64,000 nucleotides of DNA from Streptomyces lichenis (GTDB lineage Bacteria; Actinomycetota; Actinomycetes; Streptomycetales; Streptomycetaceae): assembly GCF_023218175.1 (NCBI RefSeq), contig NZ_JALPTH010000007.1, forward strand, positions 1 to 64,000. The letters are read 5' to 3'. Of the stretch, positions 35,991-43,764 are shown piece after piece (positions within the stretch are counted from its first letter, which is position 1; the number at the start of each line of letters is the position of its first letter). Made by a program: the position numbers and the translations under genes. The notes under the pieces are model-generated. The model had not been told where the DNA came from, did not search any database, and saw only the letters and a program-made list of their open reading frames with translations.

Positions 35991-36035
35991 ACTCCGTCCG
36001 CAGCCGCGCCCGGGTGCGTCCCGCCCGCCGGTCGC

Positions 36036-36182
36036 TCACCCCGCCGGCCCGCCGTGGACACCCGCCACCACCACGCAGACCGGGAGGAACACCCGTACCG
36101 GGAAGCGGACCGGATCGTCCGCGAGGAGCCCCCGGACCAGCCCGGCGGCCAGGAAGCCGTGGTGCAGGCCCTGGTCTTCCGG
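36036..36182 (-). pseudogene. Truncated DUF1304 membrane protein
   Basis: The minus strand encodes EDQGLHHGFLAAGLVRGLLA and RFPVRVFLPVCVVVAGVHGG before a stop at 36036. This resembles the DUF1304 core (NQGxYNxFLAAG...) and a final helix. Upstream of it the frame runs into the antisense of the next gene, so the N-terminal half is lost. TetR plus DUF1304 pairs are common, which supports both remnants coming from one operon. Confidence 0.45.
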
Positions 36183-36264
36183 TCGACAGCCTGTCGCGCC
36201 CCGGCGGCAGCGCTCGACGCAACGCCGATTGCCGGTGCGCCGCGGGCGGCGCCATCCTGCGGAG

Positions 36265-37449
36265 GTGACGGCGACCAGCGACCCCATCCCCTCCCGCCGG
36301 TCCCTGCTGCGCGCCCTCGGCGCGGGCGGGGCCGGGCTCGCCCTGGCCGGCTGCGGTGTGCCGCCGGCCCGGGTCTCCCCGGCGGACCGGACCCGCCCGG
36401 ACCTCTCCCGGGGCGAGCGGCGGGTGGACTTCGCCAACTGGCCGCTCTACATCGACACCGACGAGGACACCTCCCGCCGCCCCACCCTCGACGCCTTCAC
36501 CCGGCGCACCGGGATCTCGGTGCGCTACCGGGAGGAGATCAACGACAACGACGAGTTCTTCGGCAAGATCAGCCCCTCGCTGATCAACCACCAGGAGACC
36601 GGCCGGGACCTGATCGTGGTCAGCGACTGGATGGCCGCCCGCTTCGTCCGGCTCGGCTGGGTCCAGGAGATGGACCGCGACCGCCAGCCGCAGGTGGAGC
36701 GCCAGCTGGACCCGCTGCTGCGCACCCCCGCGTTCGACGAGGGGCGCCGGTTCACCGTGCCGTGGCAGAGCGGCATCACCGGGATCGCCTACGACCGCCG
36801 GCGGCTGGGCCGGGAGATCCGCTCCACCAACGACCTCTGGGCCGACGACCTGCGCGGCAAGGTGACCCTGCTGTCCGGTCTGGACGAGGCGTTCGCGCTG
36901 CTGATGCAGGGCGACGGGGTGGACGTCACCCGCTGGCGGGCGGACGACTTCCACCGGATGTGCGACCGGGTGGAGCGGCTGGTGCGCGACCGGCACATCC
37001 GCCGCTTCACCGGCAACGACTACATCAAGGACCTCTCCACGGGCGATGTGCTGGCCTGCCAGGCGTACTCCGGCGATGTCATCCAGCTCCAGGCCGACAA
37101 CCCGAACATCGCGTTCGTGGTGCCCGAGGAGGGCGGCGAACTGTGGGCCGAGAGCCTGATGATCCCCAACCAAGCCCGGCACAAGGCCAACGCCGAGGCC
37201 CTGATCGACCACTACTACCAGCCGGAGGTCGCCGCCGAGCTGGCCGCCTGGGTCAACTACGTCTGCCCGGTGCCCGCCGCCCGGGACGTCCTCGCCTCCT
37301 CCGGCGACGAGGAGACCGCCGCCCTCGCCGAGGACCCGCTGATCTTCCCGGACGACGCCATGCGCTCCCGCCTCGCCATCGCCCGCGACATCACCGGCGA
37401 CGAGCGCACCGAGTTCGCCCGCCGCTGGAACGCCCTCGCGGGACTGTGA
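36265..37449 (+). CDS. Spermidine/putrescine-type ABC substrate-binding lipoprotein (PotD-like)
   Basis: 394 residues. A twin-arginine-like start RRSLLRALGAGGAGLALAGC with lipobox Cys precedes a bacterial type 2 periplasmic-binding fold (about 50-390): VDFANWPLYIDTDEDTSRRP, VPWQSGITGIAYDRR, GNDYIKDLSTGDVLACQAYSG. It would bind polyamines or a related cation outside the cell. No ATPase or permease partners are adjacent, which is unusual. The start GTG 36265 touches GGAG and is uncertain. It converges on the permease of the choline/amine operon. Confidence 0.85.
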   Translation: MTATSDPIPSRRSLLRALGAGGAGLALAGCGVPPARVSPADRTRPDLSRGERRVDFANWPLYIDTDEDTSRRPTLDAFTRRTGISVRYREEINDNDEFFGKISPSLINHQETGRDLIVVSDWMAARFVRLGWVQEMDRDRQPQVERQLDPLLRTPAFDEGRRFTVPWQSGITGIAYDRRRLGREIRSTNDLWADDLRGKVTLLSGLDEAFALLMQGDGVDVTRWRADDFHRMCDRVERLVRDRHIRRFTGNDYIKDLSTGDVLACQAYSGDVIQLQADNPNIAFVVPEEGGELWAESLMIPNQARHKANAEALIDHYYQPEVAAELAAWVNYVCPVPAARDVLASSGDEETAALAEDPLIFPDDAMRSRLAIARDITGDERTEFARRWNALAGL

Positions 37450-37467
37450 GCACCGGGCCGCGCGGGC

Positions 37468-38970
37468 TCACGCCTTCCCGGTCGCCTTCCGTTCCGGGTC
37501 CCGCTCCGGGATCGCGTCCCCGGCCGGGGCCTCGCCGCGGCCGTAGTGGTGGGTGGTGACCATGTAGAGCACCCCGGAGCCCACCACGACCGCGCCGCAC
37601 AGCAGTACGATCCAGTTCTCGTACCAGGGCACGTCCGGGGTGCGGGGCCAGCAGATGTTGACGATGGCGAAGATCCCGTACGCGAGGGCCGCGGCGTTCA
37701 CCGCCAGGCCCCAGCGGCCCAGGGTGTACTCACCGCTGGGGCGCCAGCCCTTGAGGCGGGCGCGCAGGGCGGCCAGCACCACCATCTGGAACGCCCCGTA
37801 GATCCCGAGGATCGCGAAGGACACGATCTTGGTGAGGGCGTCCTCGGAGATCAGCGAGCCGAAGGCGATCAGGCCGGGGACGACGGCCGACACCAGCAGC
37901 GCGTAGCCGGGCACCGCCCGGGCGTGCGAGAAGCGGCGCAGCAGCCGGTGGCCGGCGATCATCTCGTCGCGGGCGTAGGAGTAGATCAGCCGCCCGGCCG
38001 CCGCCTGGAGGCTGATGGTGCAGGACAGGAACGAGATCAGCACCACCGCCATCACCAGCCGGGCCCCCACCTCGCCCATCGCGTCGAAGAGCAGGTTGAC
38101 GACCGGGTCGGGGTCGCGGCCGTCGATGATCGCCTGGTAGTCGGCGACCGACAGCAGCAGCGACAGGCAGGTGAAGGTGGCCGCCGCCCCGCCGACGTAG
38201 ATGGTGCGCCGCATCGCCTTGGGGATGACCTGGCCGGGGCGGTCCACCTCCTCCGCGGTGTCCCCGCACGCCTCGAAGCCGTAGTACTGGTAGAAGCCGA
38301 TGATCGCGGCGGCCAGGAACACCGGCGCGTAGCTGCCGCCGCCCTGGGTGCCGTAGGTGTCCACGATCACCCCGATACCGTGGAAGCGGTGGGTGACCAG
38401 GAGGTAGACGCCCACCACCAGCGCCCCGACCAGCTCGGCGCCGAAGCCGATCACCGCCGCCCAGGACAGCACCTTGGTGCCGCAGTAGTTGATCAGCACC
38501 GCCACGATGATCAGGATGACGGTGCAGACGACCGTGGTGTGCACGGACGGGCTGAAGCCGAACAGGATGGCGACGAAGGGCCCGGCCCCGTACGCCACCG
38601 AGGTGATCGTCACCAGCAGCGCCCACATGTAGACCCAGCCGGTCAGCCAGGCCCACCGCCTGCCCCACAGCCGCCGCGCCCACGGGTAGACCCCGCCCGC
38701 GATCGGGTACTGCGCCACCACCTCGCCGAAGACCAGCGCCACCAGGAACTGCCCCAGCCCGGCCAGCAGGAACGCCCAGATCATCGGCGGGCCGCCGGTC
38801 GCCAGCGCCGTACTGAAGAGGGTGTACGTGGAGACCACCGGCGAGAGGTAGGTGAAGCCGAGTGCGAAGTTGGCCCAGGGGCCCATCTCCTTGCGGAACT
38901 CCGACCCGGGTGCGCCCGCCCCGCCGTTCCCGGGACCGCCCGCGGCCGAGGGGGCCGCCGGGGCGCTCAC
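37468..38970 (-). CDS. APC-superfamily amino acid/amine permease
   Basis: 500-residue membrane transporter with about 12 helices. It has the APC pattern FALGFTYLSPVVSTYTLFSTA in helix 1, the VAQYPIAGGVYPWARRLWG loop and a conserved FEACGDTAEEVDRPGQVIPKAM after helix 6, typical of the choline/GABA/ethanolamine permease branch. GTG start overlaps the stop of the GMC oxidoreductase. It likely imports the substrate oxidised by the two upstream enzymes. Confidence 0.88.
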   Translation of the reverse strand: MSAPAAPSAAGGPGNGGAGAPGSEFRKEMGPWANFALGFTYLSPVVSTYTLFSTALATGGPPMIWAFLLAGLGQFLVALVFGEVVAQYPIAGGVYPWARRLWGRRWAWLTGWVYMWALLVTITSVAYGAGPFVAILFGFSPSVHTTVVCTVILIIVAVLINYCGTKVLSWAAVIGFGAELVGALVVGVYLLVTHRFHGIGVIVDTYGTQGGGSYAPVFLAAAIIGFYQYYGFEACGDTAEEVDRPGQVIPKAMRRTIYVGGAAATFTCLSLLLSVADYQAIIDGRDPDPVVNLLFDAMGEVGARLVMAVVLISFLSCTISLQAAAGRLIYSYARDEMIAGHRLLRRFSHARAVPGYALLVSAVVPGLIAFGSLISEDALTKIVSFAILGIYGAFQMVVLAALRARLKGWRPSGEYTLGRWGLAVNAAALAYGIFAIVNICWPRTPDVPWYENWIVLLCGAVVVGSGVLYMVTTHHYGRGEAPAGDAIPERDPERKATGKA

Positions 38971-40541
38971 CGCTCCACCCGCGCGTCCCGGCCGCGCACC
39001 AGGTCGGCCGCGCGCTCCGCCACCAGCAGCACCGTCACCATCGGGTTGATGGTCGGCATGGTCGGGAAGACCGAGGCGTCCACGATCCGCAGCCCGTCCG
39101 TGCCCCGCAGCCGCAGCTCCGGGTCGACCACCGCCGCCGGGTCGTCCGCCGCGCCCATCCGGCAGGTGCCCGCCGGGTGGTAGACGGTGTGCGCGGCCCT
39201 GCGCCCGTACTCCGAGAGGTCCGCGTCGGAGACCACCGACGGGCCCGGCGCCACCTCGCGGCGCAGCCAGCCCCGCAGCGGATCGGTCGCCGCCACCTCA
39301 CGGGCGATCTTCAGCCCCTCCACGACCGTCCGCTCGTCATGGCCCTCCGGATCGGTGAAGTACCGGAAGTCCAGGGCGGGATGAACGGTGGGGTCGGCGC
39401 TGGTCAACCACATCCGGCCGATCGAGCGGGCCCGCGGCACGTTCGGGGTCATGCACACCCCGTGCTCCACCGCCGGATAGCCCAGCCGCTCGGTGTTGAC
39501 GGTGAACGGCACCTGGTAGAAGTGGAACATGAGGTCCGGGCGGGGCGCCGAGGCGTCCCGGCGCAGGAAGAGCCCCGCGTCCGAGTCCATCGCCGACTCC
39601 GGCGGCAGCGGCCCGCCGGTCTCCCAGACGATCACCGACTCCGGGTGGTCCAGCAGGTTCTCGCCCACCCCGGGCAGGTCCAGCACCGGTTCGATGCCCA
39701 GCGACCGCAGCTCGTCGGCCGGCCCGATGCCGGAGAGCATCAGCAGCCGCGGGGTGTCGATCGCCCCGGCGCAGAGCAGCAGTTCGCGCTCCGCCCGCAG
39801 CACCGCCTCGGTGCCGTCCGCGCCCCGCACCCGCACCCGGGTCAGCGCCCCGGCCTCGTCGGCCTCCACCCGGTGCGCCCAGGTCTCCAGCCGCAGGGTC
39901 AGGTTGGGGCGGTGCAGCACCGGGTGGAGGTAGGCCACCGACGCCGAGGAGCGCAGATTGCCCTCCGGGTGGTAGGCCAGCGAGAAGAAGCCGACCCCCT
40001 CCAGGAACGGCTCGGCGTTGAAGTCCTCCACCACCGGCACGCCCAGCGCCCGCCGGGCCGCCGTCACGAAGTCCCGGGCGATCGGGTTGCGGTCCTGCTC
40101 GGCCACCGGCACGATCTCGTTCTTCAGCCGCGCCCGGTACGGCAGCACCGTCTCTGGGCCCCAGCCGGCGCAGCCCGCCGCCACCCACTCGTCCAGGTCC
40201 TCGGGTAGCGGGAGGAAGCTGATCAGGGTGTTGTGCGAGGAGCAGCCGCCCAGCACCCGGGCCCGCGAGTGCAGGATGTGGGAGTTGCCGCGCGGCTGCT
40301 CGGTGGTGGTGTAGCCGTAGTCCAGCTCGGAACCGAGCAGGTTGATCCAGTTGCGGAGCTTCAGCACCCGCTCGTCGCCCACATCGCTGGGCCCGCCCTC
40401 GACCACGCAGACCCGCACCCCGGGGTCCTCGGTCAGCCGGTCGGCCAGCACACAGCCGGCCGTCCCCCCGCCGACGATCACATAGTCGTACACCTCGTCG
40501 GCCCGGTCACCGGACCCGCTCATCCCGTCTGCCTGCGCCAT
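38967..40541 (-). CDS. GMC oxidoreductase (choline dehydrogenase-like)
   Basis: 524-residue FAD alcohol dehydrogenase. It has the N-terminal DYVIVGGGTAGCVLADRL motif, GMC signature 1 ARVLGGCSSHNTLISF and signature 2 GAIDTPRLLMLSGIG. The catalytic His lies in TVYHPAGTCRMG, and the C-terminal motif is TINPMVTVLLVAERAADLV. It probably oxidises choline or another amino-alcohol to the aldehyde for the adjacent dehydrogenase. Start ATG 40541 has GAGGGAGG upstream; an ATG six codons later is an alternative. Confidence 0.88.
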   Translation of the reverse strand: MAQADGMSGSGDRADEVYDYVIVGGGTAGCVLADRLTEDPGVRVCVVEGGPSDVGDERVLKLRNWINLLGSELDYGYTTTEQPRGNSHILHSRARVLGGCSSHNTLISFLPLPEDLDEWVAAGCAGWGPETVLPYRARLKNEIVPVAEQDRNPIARDFVTAARRALGVPVVEDFNAEPFLEGVGFFSLAYHPEGNLRSSASVAYLHPVLHRPNLTLRLETWAHRVEADEAGALTRVRVRGADGTEAVLRAERELLLCAGAIDTPRLLMLSGIGPADELRSLGIEPVLDLPGVGENLLDHPESVIVWETGGPLPPESAMDSDAGLFLRRDASAPRPDLMFHFYQVPFTVNTERLGYPAVEHGVCMTPNVPRARSIGRMWLTSADPTVHPALDFRYFTDPEGHDERTVVEGLKIAREVAATDPLRGWLRREVAPGPSVVSDADLSEYGRRAAHTVYHPAGTCRMGAADDPAAVVDPELRLRGTDGLRIVDASVFPTMPTINPMVTVLLVAERAADLVRGRDARVER

Positions 40542-40569
40542 CTGCGCCTCCCTCGTCCGTTCCGCCCGC

Positions 40570-42036
40570 TCAGCCCTTGAACCAGCCGGAGACCGCCGGC
40601 CGCAGGTTCTGGTACACGTGCTTGGCCTCCTGGTACTCCCGCAGCCCGGTCGGTCCCAGCTCCCGGCCGACCCCGGACAGCCCGAAGCCGCCCCACTCGG
40701 CCTGCGGCACATAGGGGTGGAAGTCGTTGATCCACACCGTGCCGTGCCGCAGCCGGCCCGCCACCCGCTGGGCGCGGCTCGCGTCGGAGGTCCACACCGC
40801 GCCCGCCAGCCCGTAGCGGGTGTCGTTGGCCAGCCGGACGGCCTCCTCCTCGTCCCGGAACCGCTCCACCGTCACCACCGGGCCGAACACCTCCTCCTGG
40901 ACGATCCGCATCGAGCGGTCGCAGTCGGCGAAGACGGTGGGTTCCAGGAAGAAGCCCCGGGCCAGCGCCGGGTCGTCCGGCCGCTTCCCGCCGCACACCA
41001 CCCGAGCCCCCTCCGAGCGGCCGATCTCCAGGTACCTCTCGACCTTCTCCCGGTGCTCCGCGGAGCTCAGCGGTCCGCTCTCGGTCCGTTCGTCGGTGCC
41101 GTCGCCCAGCCGGATCCGCGCCGCCCGCTCGGCCAGCCGCGCCACGAACCGGTCGTGCAGCGTGTCCTGGACCAGCAGCCGCGAGCCGGCCGAGCAGACC
41201 TGCCCCGAGTGCAGGAAGGAGGCGTTCAGCGCGTTGTCCACGGCCGCCTCGAAGTCGCAGTCCGCGAAGACGACGTTCGGGTTCTTGCCGCCCAGCTCCA
41301 GGGCGATGTTCTTCGGCCCCTCGGCGGCCGCCGCCATGATCCGCCGCCCGGTGGACAGCCCGCCGGTGAACGACACCAGGTCCACCTCCGGGTGCTCCGT
41401 CATCGCCGCGCCCACCGTGGCGCCCGAGCCGAGCACCAGGTTGGCCACCCCGGGCGGGGCGCCGGCCTCCTCGATCAGCCGGAGCATGTGGATGGTGCTC
41501 AGCGGGGTGGTCTCGCTGGGCTTCAGCACGAAGGTGTTCCCGGCCGCCAGCGCCGGCGCCACCTTCCAGGAGGCCTGGAGCAGCGGGTAGTTCCACGGCG
41601 CGATCAGCGCGCACACCCCGATCGGCGCGTACACCACCCGGCTCAGCACGTCCGGGCCGACGTCCACCACCCGGCCGCCGTCCTTGCCGGCGATCTCCGC
41701 GAAGTAGCGGAAGGCGTTGGAGACGTCCTCCACGTCGATCCGCGCCTCGGTGAGCGTCTTGCCGGTGTCGGCGGTCTCGATCCGGGCGATCTCCTCCTGG
41801 TCCCGCAGCAGCAGCCGGCTCACCTCCAGCAGCAGGTCGGAGCGGCGCCGCACCGGCGCCGAGGCCCACTCCTCCTCCTCGAACGCCCGCCGGGCCGCCC
41901 GCACCGCCCGGTCCACGTCCTTGGCCCCGGCCTCGTCGACCGTGGTCACCACCGAGGCGTCGAACGGGTTGACCACCTCCCGCCGCTCCCCGCCGGCTGC
42001 GCCGACCCAGGCCCCGTCGATGTACAGGTCGCCCAT
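40570..42036 (-). CDS. Aldehyde dehydrogenase (betaine-aldehyde type)
   Basis: 488 residues. NAD(P)-dependent aldehyde dehydrogenase with IAPWNYPLLQASWKVAPALA, LKPSETTPLS, FTGGLSTGR, the general-base Glu in NIALELGGKNPN and the nucleophile Cys in HSGQVCSAGSR. It would convert betaine aldehyde or an omega-amino aldehyde to the acid. It is the first gene of a three-gene operon with the GMC enzyme and the permease. ATG has GGAGGAG 4 nt upstream. A TetR-type palindrome lies 117-136 bp upstream. Confidence 0.9.
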   Translation of the reverse strand: MGDLYIDGAWVGAAGGERREVVNPFDASVVTTVDEAGAKDVDRAVRAARRAFEEEEWASAPVRRRSDLLLEVSRLLLRDQEEIARIETADTGKTLTEARIDVEDVSNAFRYFAEIAGKDGGRVVDVGPDVLSRVVYAPIGVCALIAPWNYPLLQASWKVAPALAAGNTFVLKPSETTPLSTIHMLRLIEEAGAPPGVANLVLGSGATVGAAMTEHPEVDLVSFTGGLSTGRRIMAAAAEGPKNIALELGGKNPNVVFADCDFEAAVDNALNASFLHSGQVCSAGSRLLVQDTLHDRFVARLAERAARIRLGDGTDERTESGPLSSAEHREKVERYLEIGRSEGARVVCGGKRPDDPALARGFFLEPTVFADCDRSMRIVQEEVFGPVVTVERFRDEEEAVRLANDTRYGLAGAVWTSDASRAQRVAGRLRHGTVWINDFHPYVPQAEWGGFGLSGVGRELGPTGLREYQEAKHVYQNLRPAVSGWFKG

Positions 42037-42152
42037 CCCGCTCCTCCATCCTCCCGTCGGCGCCACCGGCGCGCCGGACCGCTCCACATGGTTCAGCGCC
42101 GGCCGGCCCGAGGGCCCGGCCACACCGCCGGGGCGCCGGACCCGGGGGGAGA

Positions 42153-42172
42153 ATTGACCTGGGTGGGTCAAT
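42153..42172. promoter_or_regulatory. Inverted repeat, likely TetR-family operator
   Basis: ATTGACC (42153-42159), 6 bp, GGTCAAT (42166-42172), a perfect 7 bp palindrome between the divergent aldehyde dehydrogenase and zwf genes. Size and symmetry fit a TetR-class (for example BetI-like) site. The cognate regulator is not in this window. Confidence 0.5.
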
Positions 42173-42300
42173 CGGGGGGCCCCGCGACCGGGCCGCGCGG
42201 TGCGGCGTACGGGGGAGGGCCCGGCGGGGCGGGTTTGCCCTCGACCGGGCTGAGCACACGATGACGGTCGCTGCATCCGGTACGAGAGTGGGCACCCCGC

Positions 42301-43764
42301 ATGGCATCCGACACGGCACCCCGTACGGCCCCCGGCCAGGCCGTATCCCCTTCCGCCGACGACCGGCCGCTGCTGCTGGTGATCTTCGGGGCCACCGGCG
42401 ACCTGGCGCGCCGCAAGCTCTACCCGGGGCTGCACCGGCTGCTGGCCACCGGCTCGCTCCCCGGCGGCCTGGCCGTCGTCGGCACCGGGCGCCATGAGCC
42501 GGACGGCCCGTACGGCGAGCTGGTCGCCGACGCCGTGCGCGAGTTCGGCGCCGAGGACCCGGACGGGAAGGCGCTGGCCGCCCTGCGGGAGGCGGCACGC
42601 TTCCGCACCTCCTCCGCCGAGGACGGGACCGGGCTCGCCGAGGCGGTCCGGGAGGCCCGTGCCGCGCTCGGCGGCGACTGCCGCACCCTGCTCTACCTCT
42701 CCGTACCGCCCGCCACCATGGAGGGGCTGCTGCGGATGATCGGGGACACCGGGCTCGCCGAGGACGCCTCGCTGATCCTGGAGAAGCCGTTCGGCGAGGA
42801 CACCGCCAGCGCCCGGTCGCTCAACGCCGTCCTGCACCAGGTGGTCCCCGAGGACCGGGTCTTCCGCATCGACCACTTCCTCGGCAAGGAGGCCGTGCAG
42901 AACGTCCTGGTGCTGCGCTTCGCCAACGAGTGGCTCGCCGCCCTCTGGAACCGCGAGCACATCGCCTCGGTTCAGATCGACGTGCCGGAGGAGATCGGCA
43001 TCGAGGGCCGGGCCTCCTTCATGGAGTCCACCGGCACCTTCCGCGACATGGTCTCCACCCACCTCAGCCAGATCCTCGGCTTCGTCGCCCTGGAACCGCC
43101 CGCCACCCTCGACGCCGCCTCGCTGCGCGCCGCCAAGCTGGAGCTGTACCGCTGCCTGCGGCCCTTCGACCCGGCCGACACCGTCTTCGGGCAGTACGAG
43201 GGCTACCGGGAGGAGGAGGGCGTGGCCGCCGACTCCCGCTCCGAGACCTTCGTCGCGCTGCGCGCCTTCGTCGACAACGACCGCTGGCGGGACGTGCCCT
43301 TCCTGCTGCGCACCGGCAAGGCCATGGGCTCCGGCGCCCGCACCGTCACCCTCACCCTGCGGGACTGCCGCAAGGGGCCCTTCGCCGGCCTCGGCGACCG
43401 GGACGGCGAGGGCCCGCCCGCGCTGGTGCTTGAGCTGTCCGACGAGCCCTCGGTACGCCTGGAGGTACGGGCCAAGGTGCCCGGCCGGGGCCTTGAGGTC
43501 GGCCGCGCGGCACTCGACCTCCGCTTCGACGAGGCCTTCGGCGGCGCCCGGCCGCTGGAGGCGTACGAGCGGCTGCTGCTGGACGCGCTGCACGGGGACG
43601 CCACCCTGTTCACCGGCGCCGAGGAGGTCGAACGGCTCTGGGAGGTCTGCGCCCCGGTGCTTCAGGACCCGCCCGAGCCGGAGCCCTACGCCCGCGGCTC
43701 CTACGGGCCGAAGGCCGCGCTGGACCTGGCCGGACCGGACGGATGGCGGGTGCGCGGGGCATGA
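42301..43764 (+). CDS. zwf: Glucose-6-phosphate 1-dehydrogenase
   Basis: 487 residues. First step of the oxidative pentose phosphate pathway, making 6-phosphogluconolactone and NADPH. The nucleotide-binding motif IFGATGDLARRKLYPGLHRLL is at about 24-45, the catalytic signature RIDHFLGKEAVQNVL at about 190, and LEKPFGED is also present. The C-terminal substrate domain is complete. It is followed with ATGA overlap by a GH15 enzyme, so sugar release and oxidation are coupled. Confidence 0.95.
   Translation: MASDTAPRTAPGQAVSPSADDRPLLLVIFGATGDLARRKLYPGLHRLLATGSLPGGLAVVGTGRHEPDGPYGELVADAVREFGAEDPDGKALAALREAARFRTSSAEDGTGLAEAVREARAALGGDCRTLLYLSVPPATMEGLLRMIGDTGLAEDASLILEKPFGEDTASARSLNAVLHQVVPEDRVFRIDHFLGKEAVQNVLVLRFANEWLAALWNREHIASVQIDVPEEIGIEGRASFMESTGTFRDMVSTHLSQILGFVALEPPATLDAASLRAAKLELYRCLRPFDPADTVFGQYEGYREEEGVAADSRSETFVALRAFVDNDRWRDVPFLLRTGKAMGSGARTVTLTLRDCRKGPFAGLGDRDGEGPPALVLELSDEPSVRLEVRAKVPGRGLEVGRAALDLRFDEAFGGARPLEAYERLLLDALHGDATLFTGAEEVERLWEVCAPVLQDPPEPEPYARGSYGPKAALDLAGPDGWRVRGA

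Larger units (their letters stand above)
35480..36264. other. Degenerate region with gene remnants
   Basis: 785 bp without an intact gene. Minus-strand fragments of a TetR regulator and a DUF1304 membrane protein can be recognised (listed separately). The rest shows no coding pattern I can support. Confidence 0.6.
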
